Shown piece after piece: positions 1 through 12,854 of a stretch of 64,000 nucleotides of DNA. The translations under genes were made by a program, and so were the position numbers. Below the pieces are notes generated by a model. The model searched no databases, was not told the origin of the DNA, and saw only the letters and a program-made list of their open reading frames with translations. Origin of the DNA: Caprimulgus europaeus (taxonomy: Eukaryota; Chordata; Aves; Caprimulgiformes; Caprimulgidae); contig OU015528.1 of assembly GCA_907165065.1 (NCBI GenBank), positions 26,246,015-26,310,014 on the forward strand, written 5' to 3'. Each line of letters opens with the position of its first letter. Within the stretch, counting starts at the first letter, position 1.

Positions 1-814
1 TAAAAAGATCAATGCCCAGGGATCTTAGCACCTGTATTCTTTATGGAATACATTGCGTGATTAAAGATTTTTGAAGTATGCTCTTTTTTTCAGAAATGAT
101 CTTGTTATTGGTTCTGAAGTATTTTCCCTGACTGAAGAGAGATGCTGATAATATCCATCATGAACACCTGAAATGTGTCTTTGGGTCACTAGACCATCTC
201 CAGCCTCCTCTCTTTATTCTCATTACAGTCTATAGACAGATGCTTGTGTTACTCGTAGGCCTAATTCCTCCCACCTGATTTTAGAAACGTAAAAGTAGCT
301 TCAGACTCTAATTTAAAAGCATTGTCAATGGGAAGGGATCAACATCCTCATTTAAGTTTGGGCTTTCTTTGTGAGCTCTTGCTGAAAGTTTCTGAACCCA
401 CTGCCAGATTTGAGCCAAGCTAAGGGACAATTACATGCCAGAGAGATCTGACCTGATGGTTGGGTAGAGGAAAGGACCTTATTAAGCTAATCACCAAGGG
501 AAGGCAGAGAGAGTTCAGCCCTGATGGTTGTGTTTGCTCTCCCAGAGAGCAGCCAAAAGGCTGCCAGCTGTCCATGCAAATGGCTAGTCACACCCTGGTG
601 CAGGATGCAGTGTGTTCCAGACTCTGCCTGGCCAGCAAGAAAAGCACATTTGATAGAAGACATGGGAGACATCAGCCTCTGCATGCAAGTGCGAGGCATG
701 TAGATTTGGGTTTAAGGGTATTCTGAGCAGGTTAACATGGTATGGTTTGGAGCTGGACATACTGGGGAACATATTTGGGCTACAGGACAAAGCTAGGTAT
801 TGTATGGTTAATTC
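1..814. other. Unique non-coding stretch
   Basis: I see no gene or recognised repeat here. Short open frames occur on both strands around 460-820 but overlap each other antiparallel and have no recognisable domain. An 11-nt word (CCTGATGGTTG) occurs twice, near 453 and 521, which may be a minor internal duplication. Confidence 0.6.
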
Positions 815-1029
815 CACTTAAAAATAAGAAAAAACTGTTTTACTGTGAGGGTGGTCAAACACTGACACAGGTTGCCCAGAGAGGTTTTGAAGTCTCCATC
901 CCTGGAGGTATTCAAATCCAACTGGATATGGCCCTGAGCAACTTCTACGTTACTTCACTTAAGCAGGGGAGTTGGAATGGATATATTCAGAGGTTCTTCC
1001 AATCTCTGCAGTTCTGTGACTCTGTGAAG
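815..1029 (+). mobile_element. CR1 LINE, 3'-terminal fragment (old)
   Basis: This is the last part of a CR1 non-LTR retrotransposon. It carries the stretch that in younger copies encodes the ORF2 C-terminus (the words GTGAGGGTGGTCAAACACTG and GCCCAGAGAGGTTTTGAAGT), then the 3' UTR, and ends in degenerate octamers (TTCTGTGAC, TCTGTGA) near 1012-1027. It is heavily 5'-truncated, as is usual for CR1, and more diverged than the copies at 2.3 and 18.5 kb. The open frame from 742 to 1077 that crosses it is not a real protein, because it runs in a frame that is not the ORF2 frame throughout. Confidence 0.82.
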
Positions 1030-2327
1030 CACAGGCCACATGGGAGAGAACAGAAGTTACTCAAGTGGGGACACTAGGAACATGGGTCACACTGGAGGAT
1101 ATCACTGAAGGGTGTACGGGACATGGCAAGTAGCTGGGGAAATGTGGGAGGCTGTTGTCAGGGGCTTGATAGGGTACTGTGGGGCTGTAGGTTAAGTGGA
1201 AGGATGATAAGAGTACCATGGGGATTGCAATATTGATGGGATTTGAAATACTGCAAAGGGGATATAACAGATAATGGTGGTGAGATTACTGGAGAAGATA
1301 AGAAATATAGATATCTGGGAAACCTGGCTTGATTATTTCCATGGCTCCTAAGAGGCTTGATATGTTTCATCATGTTTTCAGTTCTTCAAATGTTTTCAGC
1401 TGTTTTATGCAAAATCTTGGCTTCTAGTTTGGGGATTTTTTTTGTTGTTGTTTTTTTTCCTCCTTAATTTTTGCTTTAATGTCATGCATCTCAGTGAGAC
1501 CATTTTTCACTTTCTTGAGTTAATTGTAGGCAAGAGGTGGAACCTGCTTACCATGTGTTACTTTATTATGTATTCTTTCTTTCTGCACGCTACTCTTTGA
1601 TACAAATTACTTTGTTGGGCTCTTTTATTGTGGTTACAGGGTGCTAATGCACTTCTAGCATGCCATAGGAGTCATTCATATCAGAAGAGTTTAGCTTTGA
1701 TCATGCTTTTCCTGTTATCCTTGTTGATTACCACTATTTGCATAATACTTGATTCCCCAGGTTTGTGATCTGTCGTTTGGTCTGATTCCATCCTTTTGCA
1801 TCTCTCCAGGTTCCTTGTTTGTTTTGCTTTTCTGCTTTGCTCTGCTTTGGTGTAAGAGATGTTTTGAAACTAGCTAATTTCAAAGGCAAAGGTTTGTTTT
1901 ACACATTTGCTTTTTTAACTTTGGGCAGTTTTAATTTATTTCTGTGCAAATGAGACTTTGATATTCACCAGAGATCATGTGGTGAATAGTTTACTTTTAA
2001 ATGCCTGGTTGGAATAGGAAGCATAATATAATGCCAGTGCTTCAAAAAATCAGTCCTGAGAAAATCAGAAAAGCAGTTACTTCAGCATCAAAGTTTGGGC
2101 AGGGCCAAGTGTGATCCCACATGCGTTTTCTGGACAGATGTCATAATTTTCTGCACAAAAAGTCATGGACAGCTTTCTAAGCTTGTACAGTGAGAACGGC
2201 CTAGTTTTTATGGTGTTTGGGACAACAAAAGTAATTTCAATCAGCTGCCTGTGTCTCCTCTGTAAAGACATATATTTACTACTCTGTTTTGTAATTTCTA
2301 TGATACTTCTCATTTTGTTAGCTGCCT
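1030..2327. other. Unique AT-rich stretch
   Basis: No gene or recognised element. T-rich low complexity with (GTT) triplets lies near 1437-1462. Two short antiparallel frames at 2077-2353 cover the same bases and show no domain. Confidence 0.6.
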
Positions 2328-2746
2328 ATGAACCTGGAGCCTCTGCCTTATGAGGAGAGACTGGGAGACCTGGGACTCTTCAGCCTGGAGAAGAGAAGAC
2401 TGAGAGGGGATCTTATCAATGTCTATAAATACCTGAAATGCGGGGGCCAAATTGATGGGGCTGGGCTCTTTTCGGTGGTGCCCAGTGACAGGACAAGGGA
2501 CAATGGGCAAAAACTGGAACACAGGAAGTTCCAGACAAACTTCAGGAAAAACTTCTTTATGGTGAGGGTGACAGAGGACTGGAACAGGCTGCCCAGAGAG
2601 GTTGTGAAGTCTCCTTCTCTGGAGATGTTCAAAACCCGCCTGGTTGCTTTTCTGTGCAACCTATTGTAGGGAACCTGCTTTCGCAAGGACGTTGGACTAG
2701 ATGATCTCCTGAGGTCCCTTCCAACCACTACCATTCTGTGATTCTA
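2328..2746 (+). mobile_element. CR1 LINE, 5'-truncated copy
   Basis: This is a CR1 3' fragment of about 0.42 kb. Bases 2328-2669 are an uninterrupted frame of 113 codons encoding the C-terminal end of CR1 ORF2. The landmarks are [20 protein letters not shown], then [17 protein letters not shown] and [11 protein letters not shown], which are the conserved tail blocks of avian CR1. The ORF stop is followed by the short 3' UTR (TTGGACTAGATGATCTCCTGA, GAGGTCCCTTCCAAC) and two octamers at 2733-2748. The reverse transcriptase and endonuclease are absent. The intact frame suggests a fairly recent copy, but it cannot move on its own. The ATG at 2328 is internal to ORF2 and is not a native start. Confidence 0.95.
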
Positions 2747-5700
2747 CTCATGGTGTTCCTATAAGTTTAAATGCAGAGTGGTAAATACTGAAAGTATGTA
2801 TTCTGCATTAGCTGAAGACACAATTACACTTTTGTTCTACCAGTTGGCTTAAACTAAAACAGTCTGTAATGTGGATTATTCCCTCCCTTCTTGGGCATCC
2901 TCTCATGTTCTGTGAGTCTTGCAGATCTACAAGGTCTTCCAAGGTAGTCAACGTGATGGTGCCTATCATTTCTCTGTGTGGCTGATCAAGAGATTTTATG
3001 CAATGGTCCCATGTCATTAAATACCTTGAAACAGTCATTACCACTGCCAGATCACAAATTCTACTGCCTACTACATGTCATTGATGGAGATAATGAGGGC
3101 ACTGGATCAGTTTTAATTTGCCAGACACACTTTGTGCATGCGTGTACTCTCCTCTTGTTTGCAACTGATCACCATTTTAAATACGATGTTGAATATGATG
3201 GCTGGGCTTGGGCATAGCTTTCTAGCTCCTTATGTCTCTATAAGAAAAAGAGAGAATACTCAGTGCATTCCATAATACTAGGAGTGGGAAGAACTTAAAT
3301 ATCTGTGGATGCATATACATATGCATATAGCATACATATGTAGCATGTATATATATCTAGTGTGTATGTATAACATAAATACACACACATACATAGGCCA
3401 AGAATGTATTCAGGAATCTTTAAATAATCCTCTATTATGGATGCAAAGTGACACTTTGGGGTACAAAATTCCAGTTTACTTGTTTATACCTATAAAGTAC
3501 TCACATTAAATAAAACGTAGAGCCATCAATCCTATTATTAGAGAGTCTCACTCTGTTTTTGCTATTTCTGTAATTTCGGAGGCTTTCCTCTGAGCCAGCA
3601 GGATATAATTTCTTAATGATACAGTAATATCTTTCCTCGAGCATGAATATCCCTGTGTTCCTTTTTGCAGCTTTTTTTCTGCTGGAATCAGGTAGAATAA
3701 GGAAACTGGTGACTTTCTCTATAGAAAATGTTCACAGTGCACACAGTAAAGCTTAGCATTTTTGGAAGCAATGAGAATTTCTTCAAGTAATTTATGTAGG
3801 CATTATCTTTCCTGATGCAGCAGTTTAACATCTCTGTGAGAAACAAAGAGCTTTTTTCCAGAGCCAGAGACTGGGCCTTAGAGTCTAATCTCAGTACCGA
3901 GCTGAGCTGAGCTGAACAAGTGATTTACACCTTATGGCTCACTTATGTTACTAACACCTGAATAAAACTTGCTCAATTATTTCTGAAATTGAAGGTTTCC
4001 CTGAATATTTTTCACAATTTGGATGACTCCTACATATCACCAAAAAAAAAATCTAAATAGAGGGGTTTTTAATATTTTAAATAATTTATATAGTTAGTTA
4101 CTTGTTATACTTGAGATGTGGTCATAGAACTGAAAAAAAGTTAACAAAATAATTTACTGATTTGCAATAAATATTTACTAGTAATACGAGCTGAGAATTT
4201 TCCACACACAATTCATATAATTCCTTTTCAGAGTAGTTTTGGAACATAAACTTGAAGTTACAAATATCAAACTTTTTCACATAAGCCCACATCCCTTCAG
4301 TGAGAATTAAGTGTAGATTTATTTCAGAAGCTGAGGTCTACATGTTGTCCTTTGGAGAACAGAGTTTTTAACAAGGGGTTGCTGGGGACAGGGAAAAATT
4401 TTGGAGCAATCATGCGAAAATGGGGGAAAAAAAAACAAATATGGGGAAAAAAAGAGAAAAGGAAATTGATGTCAGGCATGAGGTAGATTAAGGAAAGCCT
4501 GTTGACTACAGGATTCAATTTGCAATGCAAAGTCTATATTTCCAGAGAAAACTTATTACACTTATCCCCATATTGAAGCAGATTGGAAAATTGTGTTTTC
4601 TGGTCCTGAGTGTTTCCCATAATATGGTATTGTGCAACTGAAACTGCCACCATCTTCATGCTTATCATCCCAGGTTTTTTGTGAAAACTGTGGCATCAGC
4701 ACTTTGCGAGATTGGGTCATAAGATGTGAAAATTGTTGCTTCATTTCAACAATTTTACTACATTTTTATATAATCTAATAGTGTGTTACAGCCATAGCAT
4801 TCTCTGTTGAGTAAGCACAAAATTTTGCCATTTGCCTACTTTCTGTATTTTTCTCTACCTGGCAAGCAAGCAAAATCCATGAATTTTACTAGTTCTTAAT
4901 AAATACTCAGCAGTGATATGAAGCAGCAGGGGAGATGCAAAAGGAATAATGCTATTAAATGAAAAAAAGTAGGATTAAGCCAGTTCATTTATGTTCAGGA
5001 AAGAGAAGGAATATGCTTACATATGATAAAAATAAACTGATGGAATTTCTAATATTTATAGAATATTTCTCCAAAGTAATTTCAATGTGAATAACAAATT
5101 GCCTTTAATCTTCCCATCTGAGCCAGGCTTGCCTTCAAGTCTGCACTCCCACCTCATTTCTTTTGTGGGACCTCCTCCCAGTTTCTGCAGGGGGGAGAAG
5201 GCAGGGAATTAGGAGGTCTCCCACCCTTGCAGCTGGAAAGGCATCAATACAAATTACTTACTACCCAGTCTAGTTCATTATATTTCTGGAGCTGTAATAG
5301 GTAAGCATTTCTTATCTAAATCCGACTTTAAGAGAGAGCCGCATGCTGCCAGCATGACCCTGGGCAGTCCTATGGGCCAAACAGCAAATGCTGCTCTCAG
5401 GTGATTGCTCACCTGAGGAGCACTGCACAACTGCACCAAAGAACCACTCCATGCAGCGATAAGATTTACATTTCATCCACAGTTTAACAATAAAGAATAA
5501 TAAAATAGCCTAATCCCTGTTTTAACACTTTTTATTGTGTTTGCATGTTGGATTGTCGACATGGCCAAGTGCGTGAAGCTACTGTCATCACAAGTACCCA
5601 GTTAAGTCCATGGACTGCTAAACTGATGATCAGAGCTGTTATTTCCTCACCAGGCACAGACAAAGCTGGGATGAGATGGAGACAAACCTGTATAGGAGAG

Positions 5701-5750
5701 TAGGTGTTACCACTGGGAAGAAAAACAAAAAAGGGAAGAGTTTGAGACAG
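2747..5750. other. Unique AT-rich stretch with minor simple repeats
   Basis: No gene is supported. It holds an AT/GT-rich tract at 3309-3398, a short (GCTGA)3 run at 3901-3915 and A-rich runs at 4045-4060 and 4424-4460. The frames around 2808-3217 and 4324-4744 lack any family signature. Confidence 0.6.
3309..3398. repeat. AT/GT-rich simple repeat
   Basis: Imperfect alternating purine-pyrimidine sequence (ATAC, ATGC, GTAT and CACA words). It is low complexity and could be polymorphic. Confidence 0.8.
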
Positions 5751-8500
5751 GAATGGAAGAGGAGGAAGAGAAGACTGCAGGGTTGCAGTTGGGTTTGGTG
5801 CAGTTTGTAAGGCAGCTGGGAGTCTGTAGGATCACAAGCCACTCCTCCCATTGCACACCACATCTGTGGGTGGTGACAGAGCACCTCTCAGGTAAACCTG
5901 GTCCATGGAGTTACAAGGAAGCTATCTTCCAGCCTCCATCTTTTAAAAAATTCTTCAATGACACAAAGGAAATCTAGACAACGTTTTGTAGGATTATGTT
6001 GCGATTTATAAAACAAAAATGTTGTTTTGCTTCCAGGAATGCATACTGATGGCTCTGGTGTAGCATCCAATTCTAAACATGGGACTGTCCTCCACAGCAG
6101 GCTACCCAAGCAAAACTGCACTGTCCTAACAGAGGAGGTATTGATATGTCCAACTAAGGCATGTGGAAATGAATTCCACTGCAAATTAAGGTAATAAGTT
6201 AAATGGGTCTTTTGACATTGGGGTAATACACTCCTGAGCAATGAGGTTGCTGACATATCCCTGTCTCTAGCAGCTGCTGTGCACTCAGCTCACCTCTGCT
6301 TTCCATACACTAGTGCCTCACTTCATCTTCCTTAGTGTTACATCATGGTTGGTCTCTTCAAGGAAGAATTATTTACTCTTTTTTCTGTTAAATTATTCTA
6401 AGATAGCAAGAGAAATATCTAAGCTGAAGCCTGAATATTGTTCATTCATATACAGTAATGTTGAGGATGTATTAGTGGTTATGTTTAGATGGCAGTTTGT
6501 GTGTCTCCTCTCATTTTAATTTTTAATTGCTTCACCCTCTGTCATCAGTCTCTCACGTCTCATGATTTGCACGTTTCCGTGCAACATTCCCCCCGTTCTC
6601 CAAATAGCTCGCTAAACGGAGGAGTATGAGAGTGTCAGTGCCGACACCTGAAGATGCCAGGGATGAGCTCCTGGGAGGCTGTGCAACTACCTGCCCACTC
6701 TGTCTTCCAGTGAGCAGGAGTTACATCAAACAGGCAGGAGATCCCCCTGGAATGTGCTTGCCAGCTGTCCAAAACTCCTTCCAGTTGGGCTGTGTTTCTA
6801 ACTTACAGCTGAACAAGGCGTGGGGATAGATGGGGGTGACCCGTGGCAAGGGCAATTCACTCTTTCATTCAGAGATGGGGAAGACAAAACACAGAACACA
6901 GCATGCTGCACATATACTCTCCTAGAATATATAATTTGTCAAAATCATGCCAAAATGCCTGATTAGGCTTCCTTGCCAACCTGAAGCACTAGTAGTTCTC
7001 GTGCTTAATAGGGACCCCTATAGTTTCAGGGTAACTTCTCCTGTCTAGCAGCTCCACTCTGCCACTTAAATGAGGATTGGAAAAAGCAATTTTAAGCCAG
7101 TTATTTTTATGGGGTATTCCTGATACCTTCTGGAAGAGAAGTGTGAAATATTAAGTGTGTTATACTCTGATTTTAGAGACTGTTCAAACATCCTATGGAG
7201 ACACTTTACAGAAAAATCTGTGTCAGTAGCTAAATGTCTAGGGAGCAGATATAAATGTGGGTTAGAGTATGAGGAAGGAAGAGTTGAAAAAGATGATGAA
7301 GTAATGCCAAATCACTCCGGTTTGATCTGCTGCAGTAAAACAAAAGCACAATTTTTAGATCGATATTCGGTAATTTAAATCTGCTGACCTTTAATTCCCA
7401 CTTTGAATCTATTAAACAATGTGAAATCCATATTTCAGGTAAATATGTGACCTTGTGCCAGAGTCAACTTGTTAAGCTAGAGCCCAGGAAGATGTGGCAA
7501 GGGCTAGTCTGTTAAATAAAGCTATGGCATGAAGGACATTCCCTTTAATACAAATATTTCACCTCTTGATAGTTACTGTGCAGACTGTGGCTGTGAAATC
7601 CTTCCTTTTGTGCATGGGATTTTTTTGCTGCTCACATTTTCATTTTTCTGTGTGCTCCTATTAAAATTCATACCACACCATAGTTGGATTCTATTAAAAA
7701 AAAAAATCACACGATATTCTTTATCTGATACATTCCTGTGCACAGTTTTGGTAGCACTTATCTCACCTCCATTGATATTGTTAAAGTTTCATACCAAGCC
7801 TTCACACTGTTCTGCTTTTGTGTAATCTTTATAGTAATAGGGCTAATTCAAAAATATTCACACTGCCAAGTGAAGAAGCCCATAAGGTAAAACTCAATTA
7901 CCTTTTCTATTCCTTTTCTCAGTTGCTCTTCTGCTGTGCTCAGTCTTTTATCTTTTTCATTGTAAACAGGTACCTTATTTAATTTTAATAGACACTGCTT
8001 CCTCATTTTCTTTTTTTCCCTTGAACCTTCTAGACACTCTCATGAGATGTTAATTCACCTTTGTGTAATACCATAGTAATAGTAATATAGGAAAAAAACC
8101 CCTAATGATTGCATACAAGCTACAGTAAAGTCCTCATGTACACTGTGTTTATGAAGAATGTCGCTTGGATCCTAACTGCACTTCAGTACATTATACAAAT
8201 TAAATATTCATTACTTTGTACTTCATTAGTTCACATTTGGAACACTTTTTCTTCATTATAATAGCCTGGGGTAAAGGTTTTTTTAGTATGGTTTATTCTG
8301 TTATTTTTCAGAAACTCTTTAGTTACAGTGTTAGAGGAAAGTTGTATTTATTCCACAACAGCCTTGAACATCCATATATTCCAGAGACCAAGTCTTTTCT
8401 CCCATAAGAGTATTATGTAGGTTCACTAATTCTTCAGAGTTCTTATTGCAATAACCAAAGTAACTAAATATTTAAACTGTTTTTCACAGTAAGAGTTTGC
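5751..8500. other. Unique stretch without recognised features
   Basis: Antiparallel frames overlap at 5639-6256 (plus 74 codons; minus 81 and 122 codons). None has a domain I recognise, and they shadow one another. No CR1 or LTR signature was found. The short A10 run near 7698 is the only simple sequence of note. Confidence 0.55.
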
Positions 8501-8938
8501 TTACTGATCATATCCCAACTCAGAATGAATTCCAATTTCATTAGCATGGGCAATATCTGATGGATGGCAAAGCATAAAGCGTGTGTTCTGCACTGTTGCC
8601 TTGCATTGCTCATTGTTGGTGCTGGTTGTGATACCTTTGAACATGTTTATTTGGTGCAGAAGGCAGATGCTGCTTGCCAACCTTGAGAAAGTGGAAGGAG
8701 TTACAAGGATGGTGGTGGCCCTGTTCTTGAGGGGAGGTGGCCATGCAATTGCCTCTGCCCCATAAGACGCTGGCCAGCACACAAAAGTTCTTGCTGCTAT
8801 TTGAAACATTGGAAGGATGTTAACTGAACTAAATCCCTCTGGGTTTAGTGATTTGCTTTCCTCACATGTTCCTTCATCCTCAGACAGAGTACCTGGGGAT
8901 ACAGTCCATCTCCAGTCAAATATAGAAAGTCTCCTCAA
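8501..8938 (-). other. Unrecognised open frame of 145 codons, probably spurious
   Basis: This is among the longest frames outside recognised repeats. Its translation shows no signal peptide, no clear membrane span, no repeats and no family motif that I know. A 60-codon frame runs antiparallel at 8583-8765. I see no strong splice pair or upstream promoter evidence. It could be a chance frame, a fragment of an old retrocopy, or part of an exon. I list it only because its length stands out against the stop-rich background. Confidence 0.1.
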
Positions 8939-10312
8939 GAGCTGGGCAAAACCTTAAAGCAGAAAAGTGTTTTCTGATTGTCTATGGGCAATAAGCCATG
9001 TCAAACTTTGTTATTCAGACTTGAAATTATGGAAGCTGGCAATTTCAGCTGAATATCAGTCACATTATGCGGAGGGGATTCATTAAAATATAATCTCAAA
9101 ACAGTTTGGTTTTAGTTTGTTGGTTTTCATTGAGCACATAGTGTATAGATGTGAAAAAAATATCTCTTATCTGGTGATTAGTAACTACACAAAGAGAAAT
9201 AATTTGATTTGTAAGTCAGCTCTCATATTGCTCCTTGCCAGAAGAAAGTCTTTTAATTCTCATTCCAAGTAGCTCTCAACAATAGGATGTGTTTGTACGG
9301 GTGATGGGGTGGTGGGGATGTGCTGGCCTGTCTATACTCAATCAGTAAGGGTAGGGAGTGCTGAGCTGCACATGTTGGACACTTAAGACCCAGCATAGGG
9401 AAAAGAAGGTGCAAAGAAGAGCCAGTGGTGGTTTTGGAAGATCTTAATGAATCCAGGATTGAAAACCATGGTCCATGTGACTTCAATGAGGTTAAACAGG
9501 GAACCCATGGAAGAACCATGAAGAATTAGTATCTTATAATTTCTTGCCCTCTCCATCAGTAACGCAAATTTTTGTCCATTTTTCTGCCAAAACACTATGT
9601 TGAAATGAAGTATGGTGCTCTTATTCACTGGATGCAGTAATGTACTTGTGTTTAAATGAGGTTGTGAGTGCTTTAGGTTGTCATCCTTCCCCAGTCAGTG
9701 GGTAGTGTGTACATTTTGGCAAGCTAGCTCTTCTTGTTGTGCCTCTGGCTGTGCAAGTAAAAAAAACTGGGGAGAGAATAGGGTTTTACTGAAAAGAAAC
9801 AGGCACATCTGTACTGGGTTAATAAATCAGAAACATGGAAACATTAAATCTGAACAGTGTCCAGCTCTCTGTGTGCCTGCATTTTGCTGCATACTAATTC
9901 TCTCTTTTGTGAGAACCACATCAGACACAGATCAAGGTCTACCTCAGAGACTGAATAAAAATCAAATCACGTGTTGATGTTGTTTTATGTACTGAGAGCA
10001 GACATCTCCAGACCATGTTTAAAGCTTCAAGAGAATGTCATGGAAGAAGTAGAAATCAAGGTAAGAAATCTTGTTACCAGTCACTGTTTCTTACACAGGC
10101 AGACGTATTAAAAGTAATAAATGACCGTCACTTGAAAAGTTTAAGGCAATAGCCAAATCTGGATCAGAAGAGCTGGATGCTTGGCCCTTGCATATATTAT
10201 TAAGCAGTTTTGTGGTCCACCAGATAGTTATTTCCAGTTTACCTGCCCAGATTGCTTTGTTATGACCCAGACCACTAGATCCATGTAGTCCAAAAATCCT
10301 TTAGCTTCTTAG
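8939..10312. other. Unique stretch upstream of the CR1 pair
   Basis: No gene or recognised repeat was found. Overlapping frames at 9253-9977 lack domains. Confidence 0.6.
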
Positions 10313-10943
10313 GATCATAGAATCATAGAATGTTATGAGTTGGAAGGGATCCACAAGGCTCATCCAAACTCTTGCCCTAGCACAGGACAATCCCAAGACT
10401 CAGACCATGTGTCTGAGGGCGTTGTCCAAATGCTTCTTGAATATTGTCAGGCTTGGTGCCATGACCACCTCCCTGGGGAGCCTGTTCCAGTGCTATACAA
10501 CCCTCTGAATGAAGAATCTTTTCCTAATGTCCAACCTAAACCTCCCCTGACACATCTGCCTGCCATTTCCCCTGGTCCTATCATTGGTCACCAGAGAGAA
10601 GAGATCAGGACCTGCCCCTTCTCTTCCCCTTCTGAGGAAGTTATAGACTGCACTGTGGTCTCCTCTCAGTCTCCTCTTCTCCAGGCTGAACAATCCAAGC
10701 AACTCCAGCCTCTCCTCATATGGTTTCCCCTCTACACCCTTCAACAATTTTGCAGCCCTCCTCTGGACACTCCCTAGTAGCTTTGTATCCTTTCCATACT
10801 GTGGTGCTCAAAACTGCACACAGTACTCAGAGTGAGGCTGCACCAGTGCAGAGTAGAGCAGGATGATCACCTCCCTCTACTGGCTCACAGTACAGTGCTT
10901 GACACTCCCCAGGACATGGTTGGTCCTCTTGGATACCAGGGCA
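10313..10943 (-). mobile_element. CR1 LINE, 5'-truncated, older (CR1-Y-like) subtype
   Basis: This minus-strand CR1 has its 3' end at the left, with the octamer repeat visible as ATCATAGAATCATAGAATG at 10313-10331. The 3' part carries the block containing GGACAATCCCAAGACTCAGA and the phrase 'cctccctggggagcctgttccag', which I associate with the CR1-Y-like group. The frame at 10493-10747 encodes the ORF2 tail ([19 protein letters not shown], then [10 protein letters not shown]). Recognisable homology stops near 10943, inside the region after the reverse transcriptase core, so this copy is 5'-truncated and non-functional. The subgroup assignment is from memory. Confidence 0.93.
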
Positions 10944-10976
10944 TAAGGATTTTCTTGCAAAAGGTTCCTTATAAAA

Positions 10977-12854
10977 ATCATAGAATCATAGAATAGTTTG
11001 GTTGGAAAGACCATTACGATCATTTAGTCCAACCGTAAACCTAGCATTGCCAAGTTCACCACTAAAGCATGTCCCCAGGTACCACATCTACATGTCCTTT
11101 AAATACCTCCAGGCTCCACCATTTCCCTGGCCAGCCCATTCCAATACTTGACAACCCCTTCAGTGAAGATTTTTTTTCCTAAAATCCAACTTAAACCTCC
11201 CCTGGTGCAACTTAAGGCTGTTCCCTCTTGTCCTATCACTTGTTATTTGGGAGAAGAGACCAACGCCTACCTCACTACACCCTCCTTTCAGGTAGTTGTA
11301 GAGAGCGATAAGGTCTCCCTGCAGCCTTCTCTTCTCCAGACTAAACAACCCCAGTTCCCTCAGCCGGTCCTCGTAAAATTTGTGTTTTCCAGACCCTTCA
11401 CCAACTTCATTACCCTTCTCTGGACACACTCCAGCAACTCAATGTCCTTCTTGTAGTGAGAAGCCCAAAACTGACCACAGTACTCAAAGTGCTTCCCTAC
11501 TCCTGCTGGCCACACTATTTCTGATACAGGCCAGGATGCAGTTGGCCTTCTTGGCCGCCTGAGCACACTGCTGGCTCACGTTCAGCTGGCTGTCAACCAA
11601 CACCTCCAGGTCCTTTTCTGTCAGGAAGCTTTCCAGCCACCCCTCCCCAAGCCTATGGTGTTGCATGGGGTTGTTGTGACCCAAGTGCAGGACCTGCCAC
11701 TTGGCCTTGTTAAACCTCATACAATTGGCCTTGGCCCATCAATCCAGCCTGTCCAGATCCCTTTGCAGAACCTTCCTACCCTCAAGCAGATCAACACTCC
11801 CGCCCAGCCTGATGTCATCTGCAAACTTACTGAGGGTGCACTCAATCCCCTCATCCAGATCATTGATAAAGTTATTAAACAGAACTGGCCCCAAAACTGA
11901 GCCCTGGGGAACACCACTTGTGACCCGGCACCAAGTGGATTTAGCTCCATTCACCACAACTCTCTGGGCTCAGCCATGCAGACAGGTTTTTGCCCAGCGA
12001 AGAGTCCCCCTGTCTAAGCCTTGAGTCGCCAGCTTCTCTAGGAGAACGCTGTGGGAGAGTGTCAAAGGCTTTGCTGAAGTCCAGGTAGACAACATCCACA
12101 GCCTTTTCCTCATCCACTAGGCAGGTCACCTGATCATAGAAGGAGATCAGGTTGATGAAGCAGGACGTGCCTTTCATGAACCCATGCTGGCTGGGCCTGA
12201 TTCCCTGGCTGACCTACATATGCCATGTGAGCACACTCAAGATGAACTGCTCCATGGTCTTCCCCTGTACTGAGGTCAGGCTGACAGGTCTGTAGTTCCA
12301 TGGATCCTCCTTCCAGCCATCTTGTAGATGGGTATTACATTGGCAAGCCTCCAATCTTCTGGGACCTCCCCTGTTAGCCAGGACTGTTGATAAACAATGG
12401 AGAATGGCTTGGCAAGTTCCTCCACCAGCTCCCTCAGTACTCTTGGAGGGATCCTGTCTGGCCCCATAGACTTTGGAGTGTTCAGGTGGTGTAGCAGATC
12501 ACAAACAGCTTCCTCCTGAATTATAGGAGGTTTATTCTGTTCTCCATCCCCATCCTCCAGCTCAGGAGGCTGAATGCCCTGACGATAACTGGTCTGACTA
12601 ATAAAGACTGAAGCAAAGAATTAATGAAGTATCTCAGCCTTTTCCTTATCCTTGGTGGCAATGTTGCCCTCTGAATCCAATAAAGGATGGAGATTCTCCT
12701 TGCCTCTCTTTTTGTTGTTAATCTATTTGTAAAAATACTTTTTGTTATCTCTAACAACAGTGGCCAGATTGAGTTCTAGATGGGCTTTTGCCTTCTAATT
12801 TTCTCTCTGCATAACCTAACAAGAACCCTGTACTCTACTTGAGTTACTACATTG
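10977..12854 (-). mobile_element. CR1 LINE, about 1.9 kb, with RT core
   Basis: This minus-strand CR1 begins 33 bp to the right of the previous copy and shares its orientation. Its 3' octamers are at 10977-10996 and the 3' UTR follows. Going right (5'-ward), the ORF2 tail lies at about 11160-11430, the region after the RT core at about 11430-11740, the RT core at about 11740-12470, and the linker upstream of RT out to about 12854. The endonuclease and ORF1 are missing, so about 2.5 kb of a typical 4.5-kb CR1 is lost by 5' truncation. Several frameshifts and stops break ORF2, so it is inactive. Confidence 0.95.
11160..12850 (-). pseudogene. CR1 ORF2 remnant (reverse transcriptase, broken)
   Basis: This is the decayed polymerase part of the CR1 above. 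The linker shows LVRLCREKIRRQKP (near 12780-12830). The fingers show GPDRIPPRVLRELVEELAKP (12408-12464) and GEVPEDWRLANVIPIYK (down to about 12325). RT motif A is VDVVYLDFSKAFDT (around 12058-12100), with the catalytic Asp codon at about 12079-12081. Motif B is [14 protein letters not shown] (about 11877-11918). The catalytic box is FADD at 11814-11825, in place of the more general YADD. After the core comes [16 protein letters not shown], then the tail [18 protein letters not shown]. The blocks lie in different frames, so at least two or three indels separate them. The catalytic residues survive as text only. Confidence 0.93.

Noticed and set aside
5639..6256. Overlapping frames (74, 81 and 122 codons) as a possible gene
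   Set aside because: They oppose each other on the two strands and no protein family is recognisable.
8501..8938. 145-codon minus-strand frame as a gene
   Set aside because: No domain, no promoter or exon structure, and an antiparallel frame in the same place. Kept only as a low-confidence entry.
10340..10777. 145-codon plus-strand frame
   Set aside because: It is the antisense of a minus-strand CR1 ORF2 tail.
11148..12024. Plus-strand frames of 60-107 codons
   Set aside because: Antisense shadows of the CR1 reverse transcriptase remnant.
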